Source of the DNA: Tetrastigma voinierianum
Lineage: Eukaryota; Streptophyta; Magnoliopsida; Vitales; Vitaceae
Reading direction: 5' to 3'
Assembly (NCBI GenBank): GCA_016808115.1
Contig: JAEQBH010006851.1
Coordinates: forward strand, 1 to 64,000
DNA: 64,000 bases
In this document: piece after piece, positions 33,957 through 44,518 of the stretch
Numbering within the stretch: the first letter of the stretch is position 1
How the letters are laid out: the number at the start of each line of letters is the position of its first letter
Notes under the pieces: model-generated
What the model saw: the letters and a program-made list of their open reading frames with translations, nothing else
What the model was told of the DNA's origin: nothing
The model's database searches: none
Position numbers and translations under genes: made by a program

Positions 33957-36060
33957 GTAATAAAGAGAGACTTATAAAGCTGGGCAAAATAGAACAAAAT
34001 TTAAAATGGTTTTGATGTCGATTGTGAAGCGAGTTGCCGATTCTTTGTCAAATGAATCATTGAAGCGAAGTGATAATATAAGATTTTATCACGAGATGAT
34101 CTGCGAGATTGCAAATCCAAGTTTGTTTATGAAGAGTAGATCTATTGTATTAAAATTGTCCATAATTGATTTTTAATCATAATCTGTGGAGCAATAACAC
34201 CTAAGTTAATGTTTCAGGTATAATTTGGTAACTTCAACTTTGGCAGCATAATGTTTTAACATCCATTATCCCAAGTTATAGATCAAACTCACATTGAGAC
34301 AAATAGTTCATAGTGAGAATCGATTAATTTTGTGATTATGGAGATCCTGATCAAGACCAGTGTTTAAACAATCAAGCAAGTGGAACATTACCAAGAAGAT
34401 GCAACTTGGTGTTAAATGCTGGTTATAAGGGATTCTTTATTATATATACTCGACTACGTGTGTGTGTGCAGGAATTGTCTAGGGTGGTTTATTTTCTTAG
34501 TGTTCTTTCTATTTATAGAAGTTTGCTGCCTCATGCATTCCTCATTCGATTTATCATTTCAAGCTGAGATGATTAGATATTGAGGTTTTACGATTCTAGG
34601 AAAGTAGTGATTATCTTAAACTTTCAAACATTCTTGAATGGGCGGAAAGTGGTTAATTTTAGCTACTCAGAACATTCTTTGCATTAAAGAGCGGGAATTT
34701 GCAAGCCAGTCAAATTTTTTTTTAATCTCCCAAAGACTGATTTTGGAACTGTTATTTCATTCTGTTCAGTGAATATTATTTCGTATTATCTTTGTATTGG
34801 AGAACTTCAACTGGATTAATAGCTAATTTATGCTTTTGAGTAACGGGTGTATGTAGAATGAAGTGGGATATGATAATAATAAAAACAGAGCAATCTGTTT
34901 TTCTAGTGCCCAACAGATAGACATGTTCATTTCAGTGAGTCGACTTGCGAGGTACTTCATATGGCATTTAATAAAAGGTTTCTTGAGTTTAATTACTTGT
35001 ATATAAAATATTTCTTTATAATATTGATATATTTTCTAAGGACAGATAGGCCATGTGTTTCCTTTTGAGGTAAGCTTATTCAACTTTATGATTTTCTAGG
35101 GATAAGATTGGTGCAGAAATGCCTTGAGGTTTGCGTATGTCTCCCTTTGCCTCACATCCTTTTTCGATCCTGAGATTCCTTAGCGTTTACTTTCATAGTC
35201 ATCCATGCCCATCTCGCTGATTTTAATGGGTGTGTGTCCATCTTTGACATTTTTAAAGGCGTAGAAACAGTTGGAAGCTATGAAGTAAGCGTTGAGGTAT
35301 CTTGAGTGAAAAAACCAAGTAAAAATGGGACATACACACAAAACTCAAGAGACATTTATACTATCATGATTTTCAGACGAAGGAGAATAGCATATTGTGA
35401 GAAAAGGTATTAGAACAACAGATTGAAGGAAAACTTATGCAAAGCTTAGATGGTGAATCCCTAAGCTCCATTCTTAAGTAACTCTCTCTCACTCTCTCTT
35501 TTGTAATCTGCAAATCTTTTTTCCTATTTCTAAAGACTCAACCTTGATGGAAATTAAATTTGGATATGATTGATCATTCTTATCTCATTAATTCTTGATT
35601 CAGAAGTCTTTAGCTAATATCTCTCTTGGTATATCTTTTGAATCTTTGACTAGGACACTCTCTCCAAATTTGGAGGAGAAGCATATTAACAGTTAAACTG
35701 AGGGATTAGGAATTGATAATCCCTGCAATGATCCTTAGAGATATCACGAGAAGGTATGGTATTATATCACCCTTAATGCTGGTAAACAATAGTTGTTTAC
35801 CAGAATGTTAACAACTGAAGGTATGGCATTTTCTTCATGTCCACAGAATGTTAGAAAAATATCTGTTCAAAAATTTTGGAAATTAGTAATGATATATTTA
35901 CAGCTGAAGAAATATTTTATGAAAGAATTCATAGATAATTGAAACAACCCGCTTTTTTTCTTTTTGGGGCCTAAACCTATGAACTTTGGTTTGAAGGGAT
36001 GGACTATCCAATGAGTTGGAAGCTCGCCTGAATGAAGATGATCTTGCTTACATTAGGTTG

Positions 36061-38093
36061 TGAATCCGCATCAAATGATGTAGTTTCTAGTGCACCTTGT
36101 TTTGTAAATTCTTTTTTGCCATCTATAAATGGGATCTATTCATCCTCAAGACTCGGTAGACCAAAGGTCAATTTAATGATTGTTGTTTTTGGGCTTATGT
36201 CCGACCAGAAGGTCTGCGGTGTAACTTTTGTGAAAAGAAAAAGTTGAGAAAAATAGGGATTTGTTATAGCGGAGGGTTGGACGATTATGGACCTTTACGC
36301 TCGGGTATTTTTCATCATATCAACACTTTAGGGGAGTTTATTCTCTAGTCAGTTGTATTTTGTAGAGCTAAGTTCATAGTGAAACTTCTGTCCACTGATT
36401 TTTTCTTCAAGGGTTTCCATGTAAATCACAATTGTTTATTTCTTTGTTTGTATTTCATCATTGTGGCCATTGATTTCCATGATGATTATGATTTTTTCTC
36501 CTAAAATTTCCATGGGAGGTTCTTTTATTGATGGGAAAATGTCGAAATGGATACAATTATTGCTACACGATGGTAGTTCACGGTGATAGAATTGTTCAGA
36601 TATAAATAACATAAAGCAATGCTCTTGAATCCATCCTTCAGTTTGATGAGTGCGAGTACTTGACTATGTCATATTTGTATAAATATTTCTTCTTTTGCAC
36701 TTAAGGTATTTTTTTTTTCTAGTTATATTTGATTTACCTTTAACTTTTAATATACTAGAAGGGAATTAGTGTTATTCTAGTTCAAATTTTCCATACATCA
36801 AATAATTAGAAGACCCTTTCGAAGCTGAGGACAATGTGGTTTGTATCGTCTCAAAACAAACTTCAACTATTTTACTAAAGGCGCACCTATCTTGGTATAC
36901 TAACGTAGGTATTTTAAGAATTTATTTTATTTTTACTAAATTTTATCCATTTGGTTAAACTCATTTTAATGTAAAAAGAACCATAAGATCATTAATTAAT
37001 TTTCCTCTTTTACGTCTGAATTAAGTACATTGTGGATTTTAGAGTTTAAACTTGTTGAAAAATTAAAATCATTAGCGAAATCCTTTATTTTCTCTTGATT
37101 TGTCTTGTTGGTAGATCAGAAAAAAGCATTAATTAAGGCTAAAATATCTTAGTACATTATTATTTTTGTCATTTCTTATATCAAGATATTGCTGTTTTTA
37201 ATAAAACTTGATCTTAAGATAGCAAATAGTTCCATTGGGACTCGAACTTATGATCCATTCACTATGCCTATGTCTCTTATGCCTATTAGAAACCATGGGT
37301 GTTCTACCATGAATTAGACATGATGAGCTATATCAAAATATGTATTAATTAATGATTAAAAATGTTAATATCGTTATAAAAGGTGTTTGCACAACTTTTT
37401 AAATGTTATAAAAATGTTTATATACATAAACAACTGATAAATTTTCTATTAAGATGAATAAGTATATATATATCATATATCTATCTCTCTATGCATTTTG
37501 AATTTAATAACAAGACCTACATTAAGCTATTATAAAATAGATTTCTAGTCAGATCAAAGAAAAAAAAAACTTTCTTGTTACAAAGTTCAAATTATATTTT
37601 AAAGAATAAATCATTGATAAAAATAGGTAAGGAATTTTTTTTTGGTATGCCTGTTCAAAGTAATTTTGTAACTTGCATCATTGAACCAATATTTTCATTT
37701 TAAGCGGGATAGAAGCAGCATCTCAGATGAGTTTAGTCATGGTGATATTACATTTAGATTTTTTGGAGTCTAAATTGTTCTAGCTAAAACTATCTTCCTC
37801 TAGAATTGGTGCAATCGGTGGCTTGACTTGACTCAATGGTTATTACACTATTTTTTGGAAACCATATTTGCCTGAAGCTGAAATTATCTCCTTTAGATGA
37901 ATCCAGTATGATGGATGACTAGCCAAGAGTATATTCTCAAGATGGGTCCAATACAGTGGATGACTCGACTCCAATAGACATTATATTAAAATTTTTGGGA
38001 AACTTGTAGTTTAATCCATTGATTTGAGACTAATAATAAAGAAGGCATAAAGAATGTAAAATACATGATTCATTACGTTTCATAAAAAATAAT
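36061..38093. other. Unassigned intergenic DNA with repeat scraps
   Basis: About 36,250-36,480 looks like the 3' part of a copia LTR (gggtttccatgtaaatcac). About 37,900-38,000 resembles the gtggatgacttgac repeat at 13,093. About 37,226-37,300, read on the minus strand, has a tRNA-like box (ataagttcgagtccc). No coding region is recognised. Confidence 0.4.
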
Positions 38094-38241
38094 TGTGTTT
38101 CGATTGGCGCCCACCCATTCAGAGTCCCATTAGTGACCCGTCGACCAACGAAACCCTGATCCATTGGTGTAATCTCAAATATCCACACTCATTTGTTTCA
38201 TATATGGAGACCCATTTCTGTATAATTTTCTTACAAATAAC

Positions 38242-38565
38242 CACTACTAAAAATAACCAGATTACCGACCAAATTACCGACCTAAAAAATTGGTCGGTAA
38301 TTACTGACCAAATCACGACCATTTAGAGACCAAAAAGGGGTTTGGTCAAAAAAGAAAATTTCGGAGCCAAGATAGGCTATATTCTGAGCCAAATAATTTT
38401 GGTCAGAAATTGAGTACGTAAATTAGCGGGAATTAGCATGAAAAAATTACCGACAAGTAACGACCAAAAATAAATTACCATGAAAAATGGTGTTAAATAG
38501 AGCGACAAATTTTAACACAGTAGTACCGACGAATTTTTGGTCGGTAAATGGTCGGTAATTACCAA
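38242..38565 (+). mobile_element. Small CACTA-like non-autonomous DNA transposon
   Basis: Begins CACTACTAAAAATAACC, a CACTA-type end. It has subterminal repeats ttaccgacc near the left end, and inverted ggtcggtaa copies near 38,289 and at the right end (38,540-38,560). The expected right terminal TAGTG is not visible, so that end is lost. The insertion is absent from the matching 5' LTR position at 44,480-44,510. It therefore postdates the gypsy element. Confidence 0.65.
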
Positions 38566-39119
38566 TTTGTAATAATATTTCACAAGAGTTTGATGTCGAC
38601 TCTTTACACTTTATGTACTGAAATATATTAAAACTAGATTGTTCTAATATATTTTACAAATAATAATTCTCAAGGCCTAATGGGACACTTCATACTCACG
38701 ACCTGAAGGCTTATCTTCTCATGTGCACGAAGAGGATCCATACGGGGATCCGACGGAGTGAGCAAAGCCCGAGTAGTGATAGTCTTCTGAGGTTGCCTCC
38801 CCACCCTAAGTGCACAAGCAGTAATTCGCCTGAACAAACCAACATCCGAAGCAAAATGTACACATGAATGTCACATATGCATGAAATATTTTTGTGCATA
38901 TCTGTCACTCACCGGCTCTACACATACATGCAGTGTGATAACCATCACCAATAAGTAACATTGACACTCATATAATGAGCCTTACCGGCTCACGGTACCC
39001 AGATGCCCAGTGTCAGTGACAACTAATCACGATCAATCCGTCACATCCTGACTGAAGTCTATGTGATATCCATGATCATTAATGTTTTCACCCAGGCAAC
39101 AAAACTTCTCAGCTCACAT

Positions 39120-39258
39120 CGCGGGTCTCTTACACCCACACAGAACTTTTCGGATACACCGTGGGTCTCTCACACCCATACAGAACTTTTCGGATACACC
39201 GCATGTCTCTCACACCTATACAGAACTTTTCGGATAATACCGCGGGTCTCTTACACCC
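39120..39258. repeat. Tandem repeat, about 3.5 x 41 bp
   Basis: The unit gcgggtctcttacaccc followed by acagaacttttcggataca is repeated four times, the last one partial. It lies in the LTR. It might form part of the LTR's regulatory region, but nothing in the sequence proves that. Confidence 0.85.
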
Positions 39259-40002
39259 AAATTCCAAGCTTTTCACCTGCTCCACCAAACATGTAATTTA
39301 TCATTTGATCATTTTACACCTCGTAGTCTCTACCTTAGACTTTGTCCCATTTCCGAGCTCACGACTGTTCCTGGCTGATGAATGAACAAGACCATGCACC
39401 CACACTCGACTCAACATGACTATTGCGTGCATATGAAGTACAAGATAATGCATTTTCATATATTACATGCATATATGAGTGCTACATGCAACATCATCCA
39501 TAGCATGGATAATTATATTAATACATATAATTCTCTTCAAATACCTGACCCATGTTGCATACATCATGACATACATTAACATGTCATATTCACCTTTGCA
39601 TGTTATTCATACAAGCAATAACACATAACAAGGTCTCAATCTTGGACCATCCAGCAGATTTCAGGCCCCTTCACAATCATGTTAGTTTGTTCAGCCGTCA
39701 TCCATACAACGTAAACAACCATAAAACCTAGAGCTTTAGTTTCGGTTCAAACCTTAACCTGATCTTGGGTACATGTGAAACCCGATCATAAAATCCTCTA
39801 TCCTTCAGTTCCAAGCTTTTGGAACTAAACCATATGGCCTCTCATGACCTCCCATATTCAGTCCATACCATACCCAATACAATAGCCTGCAACATGCCAT
39901 GCACTGGTCATGTCAAAACCTAACTATTTACATCGACCTGACCAAACTTTACAACCTGCACATGGTGAAAACATAGGTTTTCAGTAAGGTTATAATCACC
40001 CA

Positions 40003-40960
40003 CTGCCATCCACAGGCACATGGATGGAATCTTGACTAAATGTTCTTTCCATAGAATTCCAGAACACACGACAGGTTCAAGCGAAGTTATGACCTTCCAA
40101 AGTTAGAGGTCACACGTAGTCAAACCCAGCCGAGCTGACCTGACTTGGCCGAGCTGATCTGACCTGGCCGAGCTAAGCTGACCTGGATGAAATCTTCTAC
40201 CCTCCAAGGCACATGGCTGGAATCTTGACTCAATGGGCTTTCTATAGAGTCCAGAACACCGAAGGCAGGAGTTCGATTGAAGAATTATGACCTTTTCAGA
40301 AGTTGGAGATCTGCGTAGTCAAACCCAGCCAGCGACGACTTGGCCGAGCTGTCCCTGACCTGGCTGAGCCCAGGCTGACCTGGCTGAGCTAACCTACTGC
40401 CCTCCATAGGCACATGGCTGGAATCTTGACTCAATGGGCTTTCCATATAGTTAAGAACACCCAAAGCGGAGTTCGGACCCAGAAGAAGTTATAGGCCTTC
40501 GAGTTGGAGGTCACCGTGATCAAACCCGGCCGGGTGACCTGACTTGGCCGAAAGCGTTACAACCTGGCCCAATCTGGGCTGGCTTGGCTGAGCTCACCTA
40601 ATGCCCTCTAAAGGCACATTTGGAATCTGACTCAATGAAACTCCGCCAGATTCAAGAGCCCGAAGCGGAGTTCGGTTGAAGAAGTTGAGCCTTCGAGTTG
40701 GAGGTCACACGTAGTCAAACCCAACTGAGCTGACCTGGCATGGTCGAGCTAAGCTGAGCTGGCTGAGCTCACCTACTATCCTCCACAGGCACATGGATGG
40801 AATCTTACGCTCAATGGTCTTTCCATAGACTCCAGGCAGAAGCGGAGTTCGGATGAAGTTATGACCTTTAGAGTTGAGTCTTTATAGTCCAAACCCAGCC
40901 GAGATGACTGGCAGCGTGACCTCTGGCCAAGGGGCGACCTGCGGTGGCTGACCTCTGATC
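40003..40960. repeat. Tandem repeat, about 5 x 175-210 bp
   Basis: The unit begins ccctccacaggcacatgg, runs through tggaatcttgactcaatgg, ggagttcg and aagaagttatgacctt, and ends with gtcaaacccagccgagctgacctggctgagct strings. Copies start near 40,010, 40,201, 40,391, 40,603 and 40,780. A shorter sub-repeat (gagctgacctg/gccgagct) varies in number and explains the length differences. It lies within the 3' LTR of the collapsed gypsy element. Confidence 0.85.
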
Positions 40961-41240
40961 ACATTGACCTCGTGGCCGACCTCTAAGCGCCGACCTCTCA
41001 ATTTAAGGCGGTGTAAGCAGTCCTAGCAGACTATAGTCGAATTGAAATTCAAAACCCAACATCAAAGTTCAACGTGTATTCTGATTCACGGGAAGGACTC
41101 ACTACCAAAATTTCCTTTATTTCCCGCAAACCAGTTCTAAAGTCGGTTAATGTACCACAATGTAGCGGCTTCCCATGGTTCAAAATACAACCAAACATTC
41201 CTTAGGAAGCAGAAGACCCAACCACCACACAGCCCTTAAG

Positions 41241-43062
41241 TGTGGCGCCACAGTTTCGAGGGTCTGTTGACCCGGTCGACCCTACGGAAAAGAACTGTGT
41301 GTCTCATATCATGAGGACCCATTTATAGTAAAAATGGCCACATTGGCCTGCCATCATACTCACCCAAATATATCCAACTATCCACGTAGTTTCAAGAGTT
41401 GTTACATCGCTCTTAATACAAACATGTTTCAATTGTAATATTTCATACATGTTTTACAAAAACGTAATCAAAGCCACATGTCGACTTTCTTCTCAAAAGC
41501 GGCCTCTAATGAGCGTCGTCTTCCCAAACACTCCCTATACCTGAAATAATTTTCCCTCGTAGTCAATAATGCCCGATGGTTGAATTACTACAGTGATTCC
41601 TCCACCTAAGTGCATGTAGTAGCAACGAAACACATTCAATGATGCATGATCCTGTAAATATCTACGCAGTAATCCATGTCTCGGGTCCTCACCCAGGCTC
41701 CTCACACATGCTTATGCCATGTATGAAAATGGAATCTTCAAACAAAAATATTTGTTGTTTTTTATTGTGAGCAGCCCTCCGATGTCTCATCGTTGGACAA
41801 TCCTCAGAGATGAATTTGTTGGTAACTCTCAGACAATTCATGAGCCTCTCCGAGTGAATTGTTAGAGGATTTCCCAATACATTCTGGACAACTTCGATAA
41901 AATTCTATTTTATAATTTACAAAAGAATTCATCGTTTGGACCCTCAGTTTTTATTTGTCATGCACTCACACCTACTATTCTAAGGTGCCCAGGTGCATAT
42001 GAAATGCAATATGCCATTTCCATACAACACATGTTAATATATCAAGCATGCATATATTAACAAAATTTAACACACAATAACATGTTATCCTTTCGAGGCA
42101 ATAATACCAAAATCGGCTCACATGGGCCAATAAACAAATGCATGATGCCAATGCATTTATTTTATGTCACATGAATATTTATAAACTACATGCAACATAA
42201 ACAATTCACGGATGGTTATACCTCTTACACACAATTTGCATGTTATTCAAATATCAGCAGCAACACACGAAATTAAGCACACAAGTTATTTCAGTCCAGT
42301 CAGTCAGGACCTATCCAAAATGGTCCCAGAAATTTTTAAACATTCGGTCCGAGATTTTGGGATTGACTGAAAGCAAACCTCACGGCTGCACCATCGAAAC
42401 CATTTTAAATGGCTCTTAAGCCCGAAAATAAACCAAGTAGGAGAAGACCCTATAAGAGTTCAAAACTCCACAAAGCTGTATCCACGTAAGCTCTTGCAGT
42501 GGGAGCAACTTTGTCTTGGCTCCATAGGGATTCAATGATTGAGATCATGGGAATTTTTTTTTTTTTTTTTTTTTTTTTAGAATGTGGGCTTCTCTCTCTG
42601 GAAATCCTTTCCTTTCTCTCTTTCCTTTTCTCTCTATTTTCCCTCTCTTTTCCCCACTCAAACAATTGGGTCAGTTGTTAGTGGGGAGAGTGACTCCCTC
42701 TTGCCACATGTTAACCTCACGATTTAGTTCATTTAGATGTCTGTCATATCAATAATAGTGGATTTCCATCCACTTGGGAATGCCACATGTCCACGTGGGC
42801 CCCCTTGGCTCTCTTGTTTGACTAACTTCTTTGACTGTTCCTCTTGAACCACTCCAAAATGTGCCAAGTGTCCCGCAGTACCCTCGCGATTGCCTCAGCG
42901 TGTAAATTCAGGTGTCTCGGAATCGCGTGATAGCTAGATTTCGCGAGGCGGTCGACGGTGAAGTCAGGTCGTCCTTAGAGATTTTAGAAAAATTCCAGGT
43001 TTTTGACCAAAATTACCATTTGCTCTTTTCGGGAAAATTCCGAATTTCTGGGGTTTTACACA
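41241..43062 (-). mobile_element. Ty3/gypsy solo LTR nested in a gypsy LTR
   Basis: On the minus strand it starts TGTGTAAAACCCC (43,062) and ends GGCGCCACA (41,241). It carries the antisense version of the shared block (gctagatttcgcgaggcggt near 42,930). It resembles the other solo LTRs in order: gggacact-like, atgacatgtggca, long T/C-rich part, ttaggtggga and gttgaccc parts. Target duplications are not recognisable (ttaag and gggtg). The host LTR resumes on both sides. Confidence 0.75.
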
Positions 43063-43699
43063 GGGTGAAAATAACAAGTAGGAGAAGGCCTACCTCTTGG
43101 GTTTACAATCGAAACTTCACAAACTCTAGATCTCATAAAAACCCTTGTGATGAAGATGAACTCTTCCTCTTACTTAAGCACAGAAAGCAGTAAGTCCGAT
43201 CACTGAAATCAGAGAAAGGTGAAATTACTCTCTACAACTGTCCTCTCAAATTTTGATTTGCTTTTTCTCCTATAACCTCTCTCCCAGCGGTTGGAGAAGA
43301 TGAAATCAAGTGAGATGTCCTCTCACTTGCCACTTTATCAAGTCTAGTGGCTCCTTGGTTCTTATATCTGCCTTATCCATCTACCTTGGATTTCCCTCAA
43401 ATCATGTGTTGTCACATGTCTCTTCTGGGTCCCACTTGAGCTTTTTTTTTTACTAGCTCTCCACTTGACACATGTCTCATCTTAAGCCACTCAAATGCGC
43501 CAAGTGTACCGCACTACTCTCGGTGCCTCGAAAAATGTGAAATTCGTGTCTCGGGTCGTGAGAATCGACGTGGTAGCGCTAGATTTTGCAAAAGGCGATT
43601 CCAACGGTAAATCGACCGTCATCGAAGATCTAGAAAAATTAAGTTTTGACCAAATTATTTTACCCTTTTTCGAAGAGTATAATTTTAAGGGTCTTATTC

Positions 43700-43720
43700 T
43701 CCCCCTTAAAAAATTTCGTC
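43700..43720 (-). other. Polypurine tract and 3' end of gypsy coding region
   Basis: On the minus strand cgaaattttttaagggggag stands right before the LTR start. This is the standard junction of Ty3/gypsy elements with long LTRs and gives the orientation. Confidence 0.8.
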
Positions 43721-43839
43721 CGAAATTCCACCTGAAAATCTTGTATGTCATGCATATGTAACCTACCACCGGCTTCAAATACCTTTGGTGTAGCAATGAC
43801 CTCCTAAAAGGTCACAATCAACGACAGCCCGTTGGGTCG

Positions 43840-43925
43840 CCAGCCTAATCCATGCTGAGAATGACATCAGATCAAGTGTGTCTACCACCCGAAGGTCCTC
43901 ATGTTGATTAGTTTCATCACCCTTT
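43840..43925 (-). pseudogene. gypsy protease-like scrap
   Basis: The minus strand reads DVILSMDWLG-like and then a shifted frame with QRAVVDCDL, resembling the DVILGMDWL ... VDC end of the gypsy aspartic protease. The rest of pol is absent. Confidence 0.5.
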
Positions 43926-44261
43926 TCTTTAAGCGAGTTACTATACGACCTTAATATAGCTCAATTTAATATCAAAATTTTTCATGTTCATTATTATTGT
44001 TTTGAACCCCTAAAGGTTATGTTTTCTAACCTTAGCATTCCACTTTTCCTACATACACTTTACCATGTATATACTCCAGCATAGTTCGTAACACTGATGC
44101 GATCACAGACATGGAACACATATCATAACACAACATGACACACAGTATGCGAGTGGTCTAAACCCGATCCATAAACTCCTAGGTAGTCACCTACCTAAAC
44201 CCTAATGCTAAGCTGAATTGCTTGTACCAAACATCGAGTTCCAGGTAATTCGTATACCTTA

Positions 44262-44273
44262 GTTCTGATACCA
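44262..44273 (-). other. Primer binding site of the collapsed gypsy element
   Basis: On the minus strand tggtatcagaac follows the LTR end after two bases. It differs at one position from the usual initiator tRNA-Met site. Confidence 0.75.
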
Positions 44274-44518
44274 AGCTATGACGCTGGTATCCAAGTTCCT
44301 CCTGTATGAGTCATGGCCCTGGCCCATGTCCTGCATTTGGGTAATTAATTATCACTGTGCTTTGATCTTTCATCTTTATGCGCCCTATCCGGGTCTGTTG
44401 TGCTTACAAAACTTTGTGAATATAAGACATCTGATATCACTCATTTGTCTCATATATGGAACCCATTTACATAATTTTCTTACACAAATATGATTTGTAA
44501 TCATTTTCACTAAAGTTT

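Larger units (their letters stand above)
31278..36060. repeat. Duplicated downstream flank, copy 2
   Basis: The counterpart of 5,572-10,610. It has insertions not present in copy 1 (31,795-32,640 and 33,481-33,956), and ends near the fragment related to the 10,329 exon-like piece. Between the insertions I see no supportable gene. Confidence 0.75.
38094..44518 (-). mobile_element. Collapsed Ty3/gypsy element with a very long LTR
   Basis: Minus orientation. The 3' LTR spans 38,094-43,699, about 3.5 kb once a nested solo LTR (41,241-43,062) and a CACTA-like insert (38,242-38,565) are removed. A short internal relic (43,700-44,274) with polypurine tract, protease-like scrap and PBS is followed by the end of the 5' LTR (44,275-44,518), which is cut by the next element at 44,519. 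Segments 38,190-38,240 plus 38,566-38,600 match 44,445-44,518, which identifies them as the same LTR region. Most of gag-pol is deleted. Confidence 0.75.

Noticed and set aside
37226..37300. Possible tRNA gene
   Set aside because: Only a T-arm-like string is present; no cloverleaf can be formed with acceptor and anticodon stems.
39120..39258. Possible CRISPR-like repeat spacing
   Set aside because: The units are directly adjacent and diverged, with no unique spacers, and the DNA is plant nuclear.
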